This document shows positions 56,299 through 64,000 of a DNA stretch of 64,000 nucleotides, piece by piece. The notes under the pieces are model-generated. The model was not told where the DNA came from and made no database searches. It saw nothing but the letters and a program-made list of their open reading frames with translations. Position numbers and translations under genes: made by a program. Origin of the DNA: Enteractinococcus coprophilus (lineage in GTDB: Bacteria; Actinomycetota; Actinomycetes; Actinomycetales; Micrococcaceae); the NCBI RefSeq assembly GCF_006716305.1, contig NZ_VFOU01000002.1, positions 655,828 through 719,827 on the forward strand, written 5' to 3'. How positions within the stretch are numbered: position 1 is the first letter of the stretch; the number at the start of each line of letters is the position of its first letter.

Positions 56299-57633
56299 TT
56301 AAAACAGTGTCACGGGTTTGATGATGTCTGCAACGATCAACAAGATTCCCATAGTTAATAATAGGCCGAAGACGACGACGGTTAGCGGGAACATCTTGGC
56401 GATGTCGAAAGGACCGGGGTCGGGCTTGCCACGCAGCTTGGCCCAGCCGCGGCGCAGCGACTCCCACAGAGCGCCTGCGACGTGACCGCCATCCAGGGGA
56501 AGCAGCGGGATGAGGTTGAAGACCATCAGTGCGACGTTCAGGCCGGCGAGCAAGGACAATAACATCGCTGCCCGGTCGGTGATGGGGATGTCATGCTGGG
56601 CGGCAGCTTCACCCGCGATGCGGCCAACCCCTACCACCGAGACCGGTCCGGTGGGGTCACGCTCGCCATCGGTCACAAGAACTTTGGCGGTGTCCCAGAG
56701 TTTGACCGGAAGCACTGTGATCACGGAGAACGTCCCAGAGATTTGTTCGCCTACCAGGGACAACGCGGCGGTTGGAGGCTGTTGTTGGTTTTCGACCAGG
56801 GATGACATGCCGATAAACCCCACGGGTTGAGTTTCGACATTCCCGGCGACATCAGTTACCGGTTGATCGAATCGGTCCAACACGGGACGCTGCGTCAAGA
56901 CCGGGGTGATGCTTTGTTCAATGACTTGGCCGTCGCGTTCATAGGTGATGGCGGTTTCGGTGTCGGCGCGTTCGCGGATGGCCCCGGAGAGGTCATCCCA
57001 ATCTTCCACTGGCTGGTTATTGAAGTGGGTGATCTGGTCACCGGGACGAAGCCCCGCTTCCCATGCCGGTGAGGCTGGGTCGTCTGGGCCGCATTCGGCG
57101 CTGAATGCTTCGGCGTCGGTGGTTTCGGTCATGCACTCAAAGACGTCGTGCACTTTCGTTGTGGGAGTGGCTATCCCCACGCTGGTGACTAGGATGGCCA
57201 GAATGACGACCGCAATGATCAGATTCATGAAGGGGCCGCCCAACATGATAATCATGCGTTTCCACACGGGCAGGGAGATGAAGGTGCGACCGGTGTCTTC
57301 TGCAGTAAGTTCTGCCGCTGCGTCCTCGCGGGCCTGACGGGCCATGGTCTGAAAATATTGGTTGCGCGCTTTGGAGGGTGTCTCTCCGGGTTTATTGGGC
57401 GGCAACATACCAATCATCGACACGTAGCCACCCAGTGGGATGGCTTTGATGCCGTATTCGGTCTCGCCTTTCGTCCTAGACCAGAGGGTTTTGCCAAAAC
57501 CGATCATGTATTGGGTGACCCGAACATTGAAGAGTTTTGCGGGTACGAGGTGGCCGATTTCGTGCAGCGCAATGGATGCCGCGATACCAACGACCATGAT
57601 GAATATGCCGGCGAGAACAAGAAGGAGGGTCAT
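56299..57633 (-). CDS. rseP: Site-2 protease RseP-like intramembrane metalloprotease
   Basis: Cuts membrane-bound anti-sigma factors or signal peptides; 444 residues. Zinc motif HEIGH at residues 24-28, cytoplasmic segment FNVRVTQYMIGFGKTLWSRTKG, a PDZ domain (about 165-260, AWEAGLRPGDQITHFNNQPV) and the C-terminal LDG motif in LIPLLPLDGGHV. AGGAC precedes the ATG at 57633. In many relatives dxr lies just upstream and ispG just downstream; both are missing here. Confidence 0.93.
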   Translation of the reverse strand: MTLLLVLAGIFIMVVGIAASIALHEIGHLVPAKLFNVRVTQYMIGFGKTLWSRTKGETEYGIKAIPLGGYVSMIGMLPPNKPGETPSKARNQYFQTMARQAREDAAAELTAEDTGRTFISLPVWKRMIIMLGGPFMNLIIAVVILAILVTSVGIATPTTKVHDVFECMTETTDAEAFSAECGPDDPASPAWEAGLRPGDQITHFNNQPVEDWDDLSGAIRERADTETAITYERDGQVIEQSITPVLTQRPVLDRFDQPVTDVAGNVETQPVGFIGMSSLVENQQQPPTAALSLVGEQISGTFSVITVLPVKLWDTAKVLVTDGERDPTGPVSVVGVGRIAGEAAAQHDIPITDRAAMLLSLLAGLNVALMVFNLIPLLPLDGGHVAGALWESLRRGWAKLRGKPDPGPFDIAKMFPLTVVVFGLLLTMGILLIVADIIKPVTLF

Positions 57634-57640
57634 TGAGGTC

Positions 57641-58204
57641 CTAGTCGAGCACGACAAGCAGTTCGACGACAGCTAAGAGAAACGCGTCGACTTGTGCTTC
57701 GTCATAAGCGCGCAGACCTTTTTGAGCGCTGAAGCTGGCATTGCGGACATCAGTCAGTCGAATGTGTTTTTCGTCTTGCAGGTGGCTGGTGATGCGTGCC
57801 ATGCACTCGTCGACTTCAGCAATGTCATAGCCTTGAATGTTCGGTTCGGCTCGGCGGAACTTTTCACCGTTCGTGCGTTGGAGCCGACCCATCAGTTCTT
57901 CTAACAGTTCAATGAGTCTCAGATCCCAGGCTTGTTTGCCATGGTTTGCGATGTATTCATCACGTTCAGCTCGGCGCAACGCATCTTCTAAACGTTCAAG
58001 CACTTGATCGACTTGATCTGGCCGGTAGCCACCCCGTACAAGATCGAAGGTTTTCGTTTGCACAGTGTCAGCTGTGATTCCAGAATCGGATTCGTATGCT
58101 TGCCGTGCGTCGTTGATAAATTCGTCAACTTGTTTGGTGTGGTAGCCAAATTTGCGTTTTGGCATGGCTTCGAAGGGTGAGGTGTTTTGAGTCTTAGCAG
58201 ACAC
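57641..58204 (-). CDS. DivIVA-domain protein
   Basis: 187 residues with three short DivIVA-type repeats: KRKFGYHTKQVDEFINDA, LVRGGYRPDQVDQVLERLEDAL and FRRAEPNIQGYDIAEVDECMARI (a fourth, degenerate one near AYDEAQVDAFL). These modules usually sense negative membrane curvature or scaffold polar proteins. The start is GTG at 58204 with AAAGGAAAT upstream. It lies between cdsA and rseP. Specific role unknown. Confidence 0.85.
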   Translation of the reverse strand: MSAKTQNTSPFEAMPKRKFGYHTKQVDEFINDARQAYESDSGITADTVQTKTFDLVRGGYRPDQVDQVLERLEDALRRAERDEYIANHGKQAWDLRLIELLEELMGRLQRTNGEKFRRAEPNIQGYDIAEVDECMARITSHLQDEKHIRLTDVRNASFSAQKGLRAYDEAQVDAFLLAVVELLVVLD

Positions 58205-58224
58205 GGTATTTCCTTTGACTGACG

Positions 58225-59412
58225 CTAGCCCAGGATCAGTGGCAGCACGACCACGAACAGGGTGTATCCAACGGGAATCGCAAAACTTACAGAATCGAGA
58301 CGGTCCATGACGCCCCCGTGGCCGGGCAGCGTGGTGCCCATATCTTTGACACCGAAATCACGTTTCACCATAGACGCCGCAAAATCTCCAGCGGTAGCCG
58401 CCAACATCAGCACGGTACCGATGATGATACCGACCCACCAGTCATAGTCGAGGAGGAAATGGGTCAGGAGTACCGAAATCACGATGGCTCCGAGGAGGGA
58501 GCCAAAGAAACCTTCCCAAGACTTTTTGGGTGATATTTTGGGCGCCATGCGGTGCTTACCCAGGGTCGCACCGACCAGATACCCGAAAGTATCACTGGCA
58601 ACAGTTGCAAGCACGGTGGTAATCAACAGCACGCTGCCACCCGGCTCTTGCAGCAGGGTGATACCAAACGATAAACAAAATGGCAGCCAGAGGATAGCCA
58701 ACAGAGTCGTCGCCATCGATCCAGCTGGGTTGTCGGGTTCCCCGACCGCCGTCCAAAAGACTGTTAACAGGATACTGCCAAAGAGTGCAAACACCATGGC
58801 ATCGACCCCGCCAAACCAGGCTGCAGCCGGAATGCCCAGCCCAGCGACCCAGCCCGGAGTCAATGCCAAATGAATGTTGCGGGTCTTCGCCACCTGCGCC
58901 AGTTCCCAAATGCCAAGCGGCACGAGGACAGCGATCAAGATCGCTAAGACAACTGGGAACCAGACGATCCCAACCGCAGCGATGCCGAGCAGGAGTAACC
59001 CGACACCAATGGCCGCGGGCAGGTTTCGTCCGGCGCGTGACTCTTTTGGTGCTGCTGATGTTGCCGGCAGAGGCTTCGGCGGCGGGATCTCTTCTGTTTC
59101 GATTTGCTTGACCGTGAGGACAGTTGATCCTTCAGGATCAACGTCTGTGGCTGGATCAGACCCAAAACCCAAATCATCGGAGCCGAAATCATCGCCCATG
59201 TTTTCGATCGTTTCGGCTTCATCAAGCGCCGCTTGGTGCCGGGCTGCTTTTTTGGCAATCATGGATGCTTGGGCAGCTTCCAGCGCCCGGCGTTCTCGCC
59301 GGGTTTGCGGCACGATCATCCCGGTATCGGGATCACGAACGGGGTCGGGAAACCCATCCAGATGGGTGATGACTGGTGCCGGCTTTTTGGATTTTGGGTC
59401 TGGTGTGGACAT
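58225..59412 (-). CDS. cdsA: Phosphatidate cytidylyltransferase
   Basis: Makes CDP-diacylglycerol for phospholipid synthesis; 395 residues. A hydrophilic charged N-terminal extension of about 125 residues precedes eight or so membrane helices. The C-terminal signature KRDFGVKDMGTTLPGHGGVMDRLDS is complete. The GWVAGLGIPAAAWFGG and KKSWEGFFGS motifs are also present. It starts 21 nt after the frr stop. Confidence 0.94.
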   Translation of the reverse strand: MSTPDPKSKKPAPVITHLDGFPDPVRDPDTGMIVPQTRRERRALEAAQASMIAKKAARHQAALDEAETIENMGDDFGSDDLGFGSDPATDVDPEGSTVLTVKQIETEEIPPPKPLPATSAAPKESRAGRNLPAAIGVGLLLLGIAAVGIVWFPVVLAILIAVLVPLGIWELAQVAKTRNIHLALTPGWVAGLGIPAAAWFGGVDAMVFALFGSILLTVFWTAVGEPDNPAGSMATTLLAILWLPFCLSFGITLLQEPGGSVLLITTVLATVASDTFGYLVGATLGKHRMAPKISPKKSWEGFFGSLLGAIVISVLLTHFLLDYDWWVGIIIGTVLMLAATAGDFAASMVKRDFGVKDMGTTLPGHGGVMDRLDSVSFAIPVGYTLFVVVLPLILG

Positions 59413-59433
59413 GCAAGCGAAGGCTAAAAAAGC

Positions 59434-59991
59434 CTATACCTCCAGCAGTTCTTCTTCTTTATTCTTCGCCATTTCGTCAATTTGATCGACATAGCTTCGA
59501 GTCAGCTCGTCGAGGTCCTTTTCGGCGCGGCGACCGTCGTCCTCGCCGATTTCACCGTCGTCGACCATTTTGTCGATGACTTCTTTGGCTCCTCGGCGGG
59601 CGTTGCGGATCGAAACGCGGTGGTCCTCAGCCTTGGACTTGATGAGTTTTACATACTCTTGGCGACGCTCTTGGGTCAGTTCTGGCATAACGACGCGAAT
59701 GACTTTGCCATCGTTGGAAGGGTTCGCACCGACTTCCGAAGACGACAGAGCAATTTCAATTTCCCGCAGTGCGCTGACGTCAAATGGGGAAATCAAGATC
59801 GTGCGCGCATCCTGAACAGCAAAAGACGCTAGCTGCTGGAGCGGAGTTGGGTTGCCGTAATAATCGACCAAAACTTTTGCGTACAGTCCTGGGTTGGCTC
59901 GTCCAGTGCGGACAGCTGCGAAGTCCTCTCGGGTTGCTTCAAGTGTGCGCTCCATCGCCTTCTTGGCGTCTGATAATGCAGATGCGGTCAC
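59434..59991 (-). CDS. frr: Ribosome recycling factor
   Basis: Splits post-termination ribosomes with EF-G; 185 residues, standard length. DAKKAMERTLEATREDFAAVRTGRANP at the N-terminus, YYGNPTPLQQLASF, and DELTRSYVDQIDEMAKNKEEELLEV at the end. The start is GTG at 59991 with GGAGACC upstream. Downstream of pyrH (62 nt), as usual. Confidence 0.97.
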   Translation of the reverse strand: MTASALSDAKKAMERTLEATREDFAAVRTGRANPGLYAKVLVDYYGNPTPLQQLASFAVQDARTILISPFDVSALREIEIALSSSEVGANPSNDGKVIRVVMPELTQERRQEYVKLIKSKAEDHRVSIRNARRGAKEVIDKMVDDGEIGEDDGRRAEKDLDELTRSYVDQIDEMAKNKEEELLEV

Positions 59992-60053
59992 GGGGTCTCC
60001 TTAAGTTAATTCTTGAGTTGCACTAAGTCTAAATCAAGTAGCAGCTTGTCAGC

Positions 60054-60830
60054 TCACGGTGTGACGACGGTTCCGAGGGGTTCCCCGAGCAGTGCTCGAG
60101 TAACGTTACCGTCACCTTCCATACCGAATACCAACATATCTAAGTTGTTATCTTTACACATGGTCATCGCTGTCAGATCCATGACGCGAATATTTTTGAC
60201 AATGGCTTCATCATAAGTGAGATGATCAAACTTCTTTGCACCTACATCGACTTTGGGGTCGGCAGTGTAAACGCCATCCACACCGGATTTTGCCATGAGG
60301 ACCTGGTCTGCACCGATTTCTAGTGCACGTTGTGCTGCCACGGTATCTGTGGAGAAGTATGGGAGGCCGGTTCCTGCCCCAAAGATGACGACCCGGTCCT
60401 TTTCCATATGCCGAATCGCGCGTTGCGGGATATAAGGTTCGGCGACTTGATGCATATTGATCGCGGATTGAACTCGGGTATCGACACCGGCTTGCGTGAG
60501 GAAATCTTGGAGTGCTAGCGCGTTCATGACCGTACCGAGCATACCCATGTAGTCTGCTCGACGTCGGTCCATGCCGTTGTGCGAAAGTTCGGCACCACGG
60601 AAGAAGTTGCCGCCGCCCACAACGATGGCAATTTCTACTTGTCCTGCGGCTGCTGCAATCTGTTCGGCCACGGATCGGACTGTGTCTGGGTCTACGCCTA
60701 TCGATCCCCCGCCGAAGACCTCTCCGGAGAGCTTCAGTAGGACTCGACGCCGAGCTACATTGTCAGCTTGCGCGCTGCGTGGACCATCTTGAAGGCCGCC
60801 TGGAACATTGATGGCGGGAGTATCTGACAC
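60054..60830 (-). CDS. pyrH: Uridylate kinase
   Basis: Hexameric UMP kinase of pyrimidine synthesis; 258 residues with a 28-residue N-terminal extension before [13 protein letters not shown]. Further: [46 protein letters not shown]. The start is GTG at 60830 with AGGAG about 8 nt upstream. A terminator hairpin separates it from tsf. Confidence 0.96.
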   Translation of the reverse strand: MSDTPAINVPGGLQDGPRSAQADNVARRRVLLKLSGEVFGGGSIGVDPDTVRSVAEQIAAAAGQVEIAIVVGGGNFFRGAELSHNGMDRRRADYMGMLGTVMNALALQDFLTQAGVDTRVQSAINMHQVAEPYIPQRAIRHMEKDRVVIFGAGTGLPYFSTDTVAAQRALEIGADQVLMAKSGVDGVYTADPKVDVGAKKFDHLTYDEAIVKNIRVMDLTAMTMCKDNNLDMLVFGMEGDGNVTRALLGEPLGTVVTP

Positions 60831-60874
60831 GGTAAGACTCCTGTAAGTGCAGTTGGGTCGTTGGGCATAAAGAA

Positions 60875-60904
60875 GGGGTGATCACCGGTTGTGGTGATCA
60901 CCCC
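60875..60904 (-). terminator. Terminator after rpsB-tsf
   Basis: GGGGTGATCACC and GGTGATCACCCC form a perfect 12-bp stem with a 6-nt loop. On the minus strand TTCTTT follows. It lies between the tsf stop and the pyrH start. Confidence 0.85.
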
Positions 60905-60971
60905 CTTATTTAGGTGTAGACGATGCTGAATTTACCTAGGCATTCCAAACACTGTCGTGTCGGAGAAAGTG

Positions 60972-61808
60972 TTAGGCGCCAACACGGAAACGAGCAAAGG
61001 CGAGAGCCTTGGTACCGGCTTCCTCCAGGACCTTCCCAACGGTGGTCTTGGTGTCCTTAGCGAACGGCTGGTCCAGCAGGGCAACCTCTTTGAAGTAACC
61101 TGTCAGGCGGCCTTCAATGATGTTCTGCAGTGCGCGTTCTGGTTTGCCTTCGGCGCGAGCAGTTTCCTCAGCGATGCGACGTTCGTTTGCAACGATGTCT
61201 TCTGGGACCTCTTCGCGACTCAGGTAGGTCGGGCTCATGGCGGCGACGTGAACAGCAACATCGTGAGCAGCGGTCTGGGCTGCTTCGCTGTCGGAGTCTA
61301 CGGCGACAAGTACGCCAACCTGGGCGGGTAGGTCTGCCGAGGTTTTGTGAAGGTATGGGTCCACGTATGCGCCTTCGAGACGTGCGATGCGGCGAACTTC
61401 AACCTTTTCACCCAACAGTGCGCCTTCTTCTTTCACGAAGTCGCCCAGTGGGTTGCCGTTGTGATCAGCAGCCAGCAGCTCGTCGACGTTGTCTGCGCCA
61501 GAAGCGACAGCAACCTCCAGAACGGTGTTACCCAGTTCGATGAACTTATCGGACTTTGCCACGAAGTCGGTTTCGCAGTTAATCTCGATCATCACGCCCA
61601 CGCCGTCTTGAACGGTTGCAGCGATGAGACCTTCGGCAGCAGCGCGGCCTTCGCGCTTCGAAGCGCCCTGCAGTCCTTTTACGCGGATGATCTCTAGGGC
61701 CTTGTCGGCGTCGCCTGCAGCTTCGTCGAGGGCCTTTTTTACGTCCATCATGCCCGCGCCGGTACGTTCACGCAGTGCCTGGATGTCTTTGACTGTGTAA
61801 TTGGCCAT
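60972..61808 (-). CDS. tsf: Elongation factor Ts
   Basis: Nucleotide exchange factor for EF-Tu; 278 residues. MANYTVKDIQALRERTGAGMMDVKKAL with the family TGAGMMD motif, then INCETDFVAKSDKF and DVAVHVAAMSPTYL. It follows rpsB by 74 nt in the conserved order. Confidence 0.97.
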   Translation of the reverse strand: MANYTVKDIQALRERTGAGMMDVKKALDEAAGDADKALEIIRVKGLQGASKREGRAAAEGLIAATVQDGVGVMIEINCETDFVAKSDKFIELGNTVLEVAVASGADNVDELLAADHNGNPLGDFVKEEGALLGEKVEVRRIARLEGAYVDPYLHKTSADLPAQVGVLVAVDSDSEAAQTAAHDVAVHVAAMSPTYLSREEVPEDIVANERRIAEETARAEGKPERALQNIIEGRLTGYFKEVALLDQPFAKDTKTTVGKVLEEAGTKALAFARFRVGA

Positions 61809-61882
61809 TACAGATATCCCATTCCTTGGAAGTTCGTTGCGGGGAACACCCGCGAATCTAAATCGAAACGTGGTTGTGTGGA

Positions 61883-62761
61883 CTAGTTTTCTTCGGTAGC
61901 AGCAGGCTGCTCACCTTGTGGTGAAGCTTCAACCTGCTCTGCAGCTTCAACGGTGGCTTCGTCAGCCAGAGCCGCAGTCTTATCTGCTTCTTCGGTCTGG
62001 CCAGCTTCCAGGAGTTCGCGTTCCCATTCCGCCATTGGTTCTTGCGCTGCACCGGCTTCGCCTTTGCCTTCGTTGCGAGCCATCAGACCATCGGCGACGG
62101 CGTCAGCGATAACGCGGGTGAGCAACGCAACGGAGCGAATTGCGTCATCGTTACCTGGAATTGGATAGGTGACGTCATCTGGATCGGCGTTAGTGTCCAA
62201 GATGGCGACAACTGGAATACCTAACTTGATAGCTTCATCAACAGCTAGGTGTTCTTTCTTGGTGTCGATGACCCAAATCGCTGACGGAGTGCGAGTCATG
62301 TTGCGGATACCACCAAGGTTGGCCTGCAGTTTCTGCAGTTCACGTTCCAACAGCAAGAGTTCTTTTTTGGTGTGACCTGAGCCGGCTACGTCTTCGAAGT
62401 CAATTTCTTCGAGTTCTTTCATTCGCTCAACGCGTTTGGAAACGGTCGCGAAGTTGGTGAGCATGCCACCCAACCAGCGGTGGTTGACGTAGGGCATGCC
62501 GACGCGGGTAGCCTGCTCGGCGATTGCTTCCTGAGCCTGTTTCTTCGTACCTACGAAGAGAATGTTGCCACCATGCGCTACGGTTTCTTTAACGAACTCG
62601 TAGGCACGATCGATGAATGACAAGGACTGCTGCAGGTCAATGATGTAGATGCCGTTGCGTTCGGTGAAGATGAAGCGCTTCATCTTCGGGTTCCAACGAC
62701 GAGTCTGGTGGCCGAAGTGGACACCAGAATCAAGCATTTCACGCATAGTTACGACTGACAT
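61883..62761 (-). CDS. rpsB: 30S ribosomal protein S2
   Basis: S2 joins the 30S late and supports S1 and mRNA binding; 292 residues. Complete from [22 protein letters not shown] through [42 protein letters not shown] and [12 protein letters not shown]. The C-terminal tail after WERELLE is acidic and Ala/Glu-rich (about 45 residues), as in many actinobacteria. GAAGGAG precedes the ATG at 62761; a frame 27 nt longer is rejected. This is the copy followed by tsf and so the presumed housekeeping S2. Confidence 0.97.
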   Translation of the reverse strand: MSVVTMREMLDSGVHFGHQTRRWNPKMKRFIFTERNGIYIIDLQQSLSFIDRAYEFVKETVAHGGNILFVGTKKQAQEAIAEQATRVGMPYVNHRWLGGMLTNFATVSKRVERMKELEEIDFEDVAGSGHTKKELLLLERELQKLQANLGGIRNMTRTPSAIWVIDTKKEHLAVDEAIKLGIPVVAILDTNADPDDVTYPIPGNDDAIRSVALLTRVIADAVADGLMARNEGKGEAGAAQEPMAEWERELLEAGQTEEADKTAALADEATVEAAEQVEASPQGEQPAATEEN

Positions 62762-63076
62762 GGTCGCTCCTTCAAGGCTATTCTGCATGCAGAATAACCG
62801 TCTCGTTATCGGTTGAGGTAAATAGCTGACTTTCTCAGCTGCCTAGCATGAGTACGAATGCCTCGGGGAACACCGTTGACCGAATCTCTTCGGACCGAAA
62901 GGTGCCACTGCGACATGGGTGTCGCATACTCACGCGCGTAGTCAATTACGCGCCTACCACTAGTAGGCACACAATTGCTTTGTCAAGCATACCCTATTGC
63001 GCTCGAGGTTTTTCACATAATGTGATGGCTTACACGCCACCGACTATCGGAACAATCCGCCACGTGTGCTTAGGTG
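62762..63076 (-). promoter_or_regulatory. Intergenic region and structured leader upstream of rpsB
   Basis: 315 nt without a gene. It holds several short perfect inverted repeats: TGCGACA/TGTCGCA (62909-62926, loop TGGG), GCGCGTA/TACGCGC (62934-62953) and CCTAC/GTAGG (62953-62967). A minus-strand TTGACA (62981-62986) could be a -35 element, but no good -10 fits. TCACAT.ATGTGA lies at about 63013-63025. The hairpins resemble a ribosomal-protein leader; S2 autoregulation is known in other bacteria. No terminator for the S2 paralogue is evident, so read-through into rpsB is possible. Confidence 0.45.
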
Positions 63077-64000
63077 CTAGTCATCTGAATGAGCGGCGGG
63101 CACATCGAATTCGATGTCGTTGCCCTGCTCATCTTTGAGTTCAACTTCCCAGTACAAAACGCCGTCTTTATCCTCAAGCTCTATCGACTCAATCGTGGCA
63201 TTGGGATGCTGTGTCAGCGCCTGGGTAAGCCCGTCAGGAAGTGGCACGGAGATCTTTTGAGCGTTCTGAATGTCGTCATCGTCTTGATCGACGTCCTCGA
63301 TTTTGATGGTGCCGTCTTTAGCCACCTCGAGTTCGTGGAGCTTTCCTTCATGAACGATTTCTACTTCGAAAGTGTCGTCTTCCTGCTCTATTTCGATCAG
63401 AATGCCACCCGGATAAGCTTCCTGGACGGTTCGGAGGATCTCGGTAACCTCATCGATGTTGCCGGTTGTCGAGGTTTGGGTCGTAGTCGTCGCTGCGCCT
63501 GACTCCAGTAACTCCCGCTCCCATTCGGCCATCGGTTCTTCCGGGCTCCCGGTTCCGCTCGCACCCTGGTTACGCGACATAAGGCCTTCAGCGATGGCAT
63601 CTGCGATAACACGGGTTAATACGGCAACGGATCGCATCGAGTCATCGTTGCCTGGAATTGGATAGGTGACGTCTTCTGGGTCGGCGTTCGTATCCAGGAT
63701 GGCGATCACTGGAATGCCGAGTTTCTTGGCTTCATCGACGGCGAGGTGTTCTTTTTCCGTGTCGACAATCCAAATGGCCGATGGGGTCCGGGACATGTTC
63801 CGGATACCCCCGAGACTGGACTGCAGTTTCGTGAGTTCACGCTCCAACAGCAGCAGTTCCTTTTTGGTTCGTCCTGAGCCTGCGACGTCGTCGAAGTCAA
63901 TTTCTTCGAGTTCTTTCATCCGATCAACACGCTTGGAGACCGTTGCGAAGTTCGTGAGCATACCGCCGAGCCAACGATGGTTCACATAGGGCATTCCTAC
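63077..64000 (-). CDS. Second S2 paralogue fused to two PepSY-like domains (5' end outside window)
   Basis: The frame enters from the right edge ([13 protein letters not shown]..., so the N-terminal S2 part is outside) and ends at 63077; 307 residues are visible. The S2 part (to about 63506) differs from the neighbouring rpsB at roughly 27 of 163 positions by manual alignment and keeps [25 protein letters not shown] and [12 protein letters not shown]. After a Thr-rich linker (TTTTQTSTT), two acidic modules follow: one at 63275-63457 ([40 protein letters not shown]) and one at 63080-63262 ([36 protein letters not shown]). Both have the PepSY pattern of a helix, then strands, then a D-G turn. 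No signal peptide can be judged. It is a distinct gene, not an assembly echo of rpsB, because the tails are unrelated. Confidence 0.85.
   Translation of the reverse strand, partial: VGMPYVNHRWLGGMLTNFATVSKRVDRMKELEEIDFDDVAGSGRTKKELLLLERELTKLQSSLGGIRNMSRTPSAIWIVDTEKEHLAVDEAKKLGIPVIAILDTNADPEDVTYPIPGNDDSMRSVAVLTRVIADAIAEGLMSRNQGASGTGSPEEPMAEWERELLESGAATTTTQTSTTGNIDEVTEILRTVQEAYPGGILIEIEQEDDTFEVEIVHEGKLHELEVAKDGTIKIEDVDQDDDDIQNAQKISVPLPDGLTQALTQHPNATIESIELEDKDGVLYWEVELKDEQGNDIEFDVPAAHSDD

Noticed and set aside
61883..64000. The second S2 frame as an assembly duplication of rpsB
   Set aside because: The shared part has many substitutions spread along it, and the C-terminal tails and flanking sequences are unrelated.
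1..64000. CRISPR arrays, insertion sequences, prophage, tRNA or rRNA genes
   Set aside because: Reading all intergenic stretches showed no regular repeats, transposase or integrase motifs, or cloverleaf-type sequence with a TTCGA-type T loop that I could support.

Overview
The window is a contiguous piece of actinobacterial core chromosome, almost certainly from the Micrococcales and most likely from a Micrococcaceae-type organism. Evidence: the gene order recA-recX-miaB-miaA-dapF position-hflX, ftsK-pgsA-cinA-clgR-DUF3046, rimP-nusA-ylxR-infB-rbfA-truB-ribF and rpsB-tsf-pyrH-frr-cdsA-rseP-proS; the actinobacterial families DUF3046, ClgR, PriA-type HisA and DUF4081-GNAT; and frequent GTG/TTG starts. 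Base composition looks moderate (mid-50s % G+C by eye, not computed), low for the group. I see no insertion sequence, prophage, CRISPR array, rRNA or tRNA gene.

Layout. 1-1011: 5' part of pheS (minus strand; its 3' end is outside the window). 1133-9722: an acyl-CoA catabolic cluster (acyl-CoA synthetase and TetR regulator, then divergently a two-subunit biotin-dependent carboxylase, acyl-CoA dehydrogenase, MaoC hydratase and CitE-type lyase). It matches in gene content the leucine/itaconate locus of Mycobacterium tuberculosis (Rv2498c-Rv2506). 9791-12781: Nudix hydrolase, then a flavin monooxygenase / FMN reductase / MarR unit. 12785-17507: histidine genes (hisC, hisB, hisH, a coupled small membrane protein, priA-type hisA, sseB-like) and a LysM protein. 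17665-29632: DASS transporter, DinG-type helicase, HflX, methyltransferase, a DapF-like protein without catalytic cysteines, MiaA, MiaB, RecX, RecA, DUF3046, ClgR. 29917-39227: cinA, pgsA, ftsK, rnj, dapA, a membrane acyltransferase-like gene, TPR protein, dapB. 39321-51930: pnp, rpsO, methyltransferase, ribF, two membrane proteins, truB, rbfA, infB, ylxR, nusA, rimP, DUF4439-like gene. 52025-62761: proS, two lipoproteins, GNAT, rseP, DivIVA-like, cdsA, frr, pyrH, tsf, rpsB. 63077-64000: a second ribosomal protein S2 gene, truncated by the window edge.

Most genes form long minus-strand operons with short gaps or 1-22 nt overlaps, interrupted by a few plus-strand genes. Perfect or near-perfect hairpins mark several operon ends.

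The most unusual object is the second S2 gene at the right edge. Its S2 part is about five-sixths identical to the neighbouring rpsB, but its C-terminus carries two consecutive acidic PepSY-like domains. The second oddity is the protein in the dapF position: both catalytic cysteines and the surrounding active-site motifs are gone, although dapA and dapB are intact nearby. Lesser points are the absence of dxr, ispG and rlmN between cdsA and proS, and of lexA beside the LysM gene, where I would expect them in relatives.
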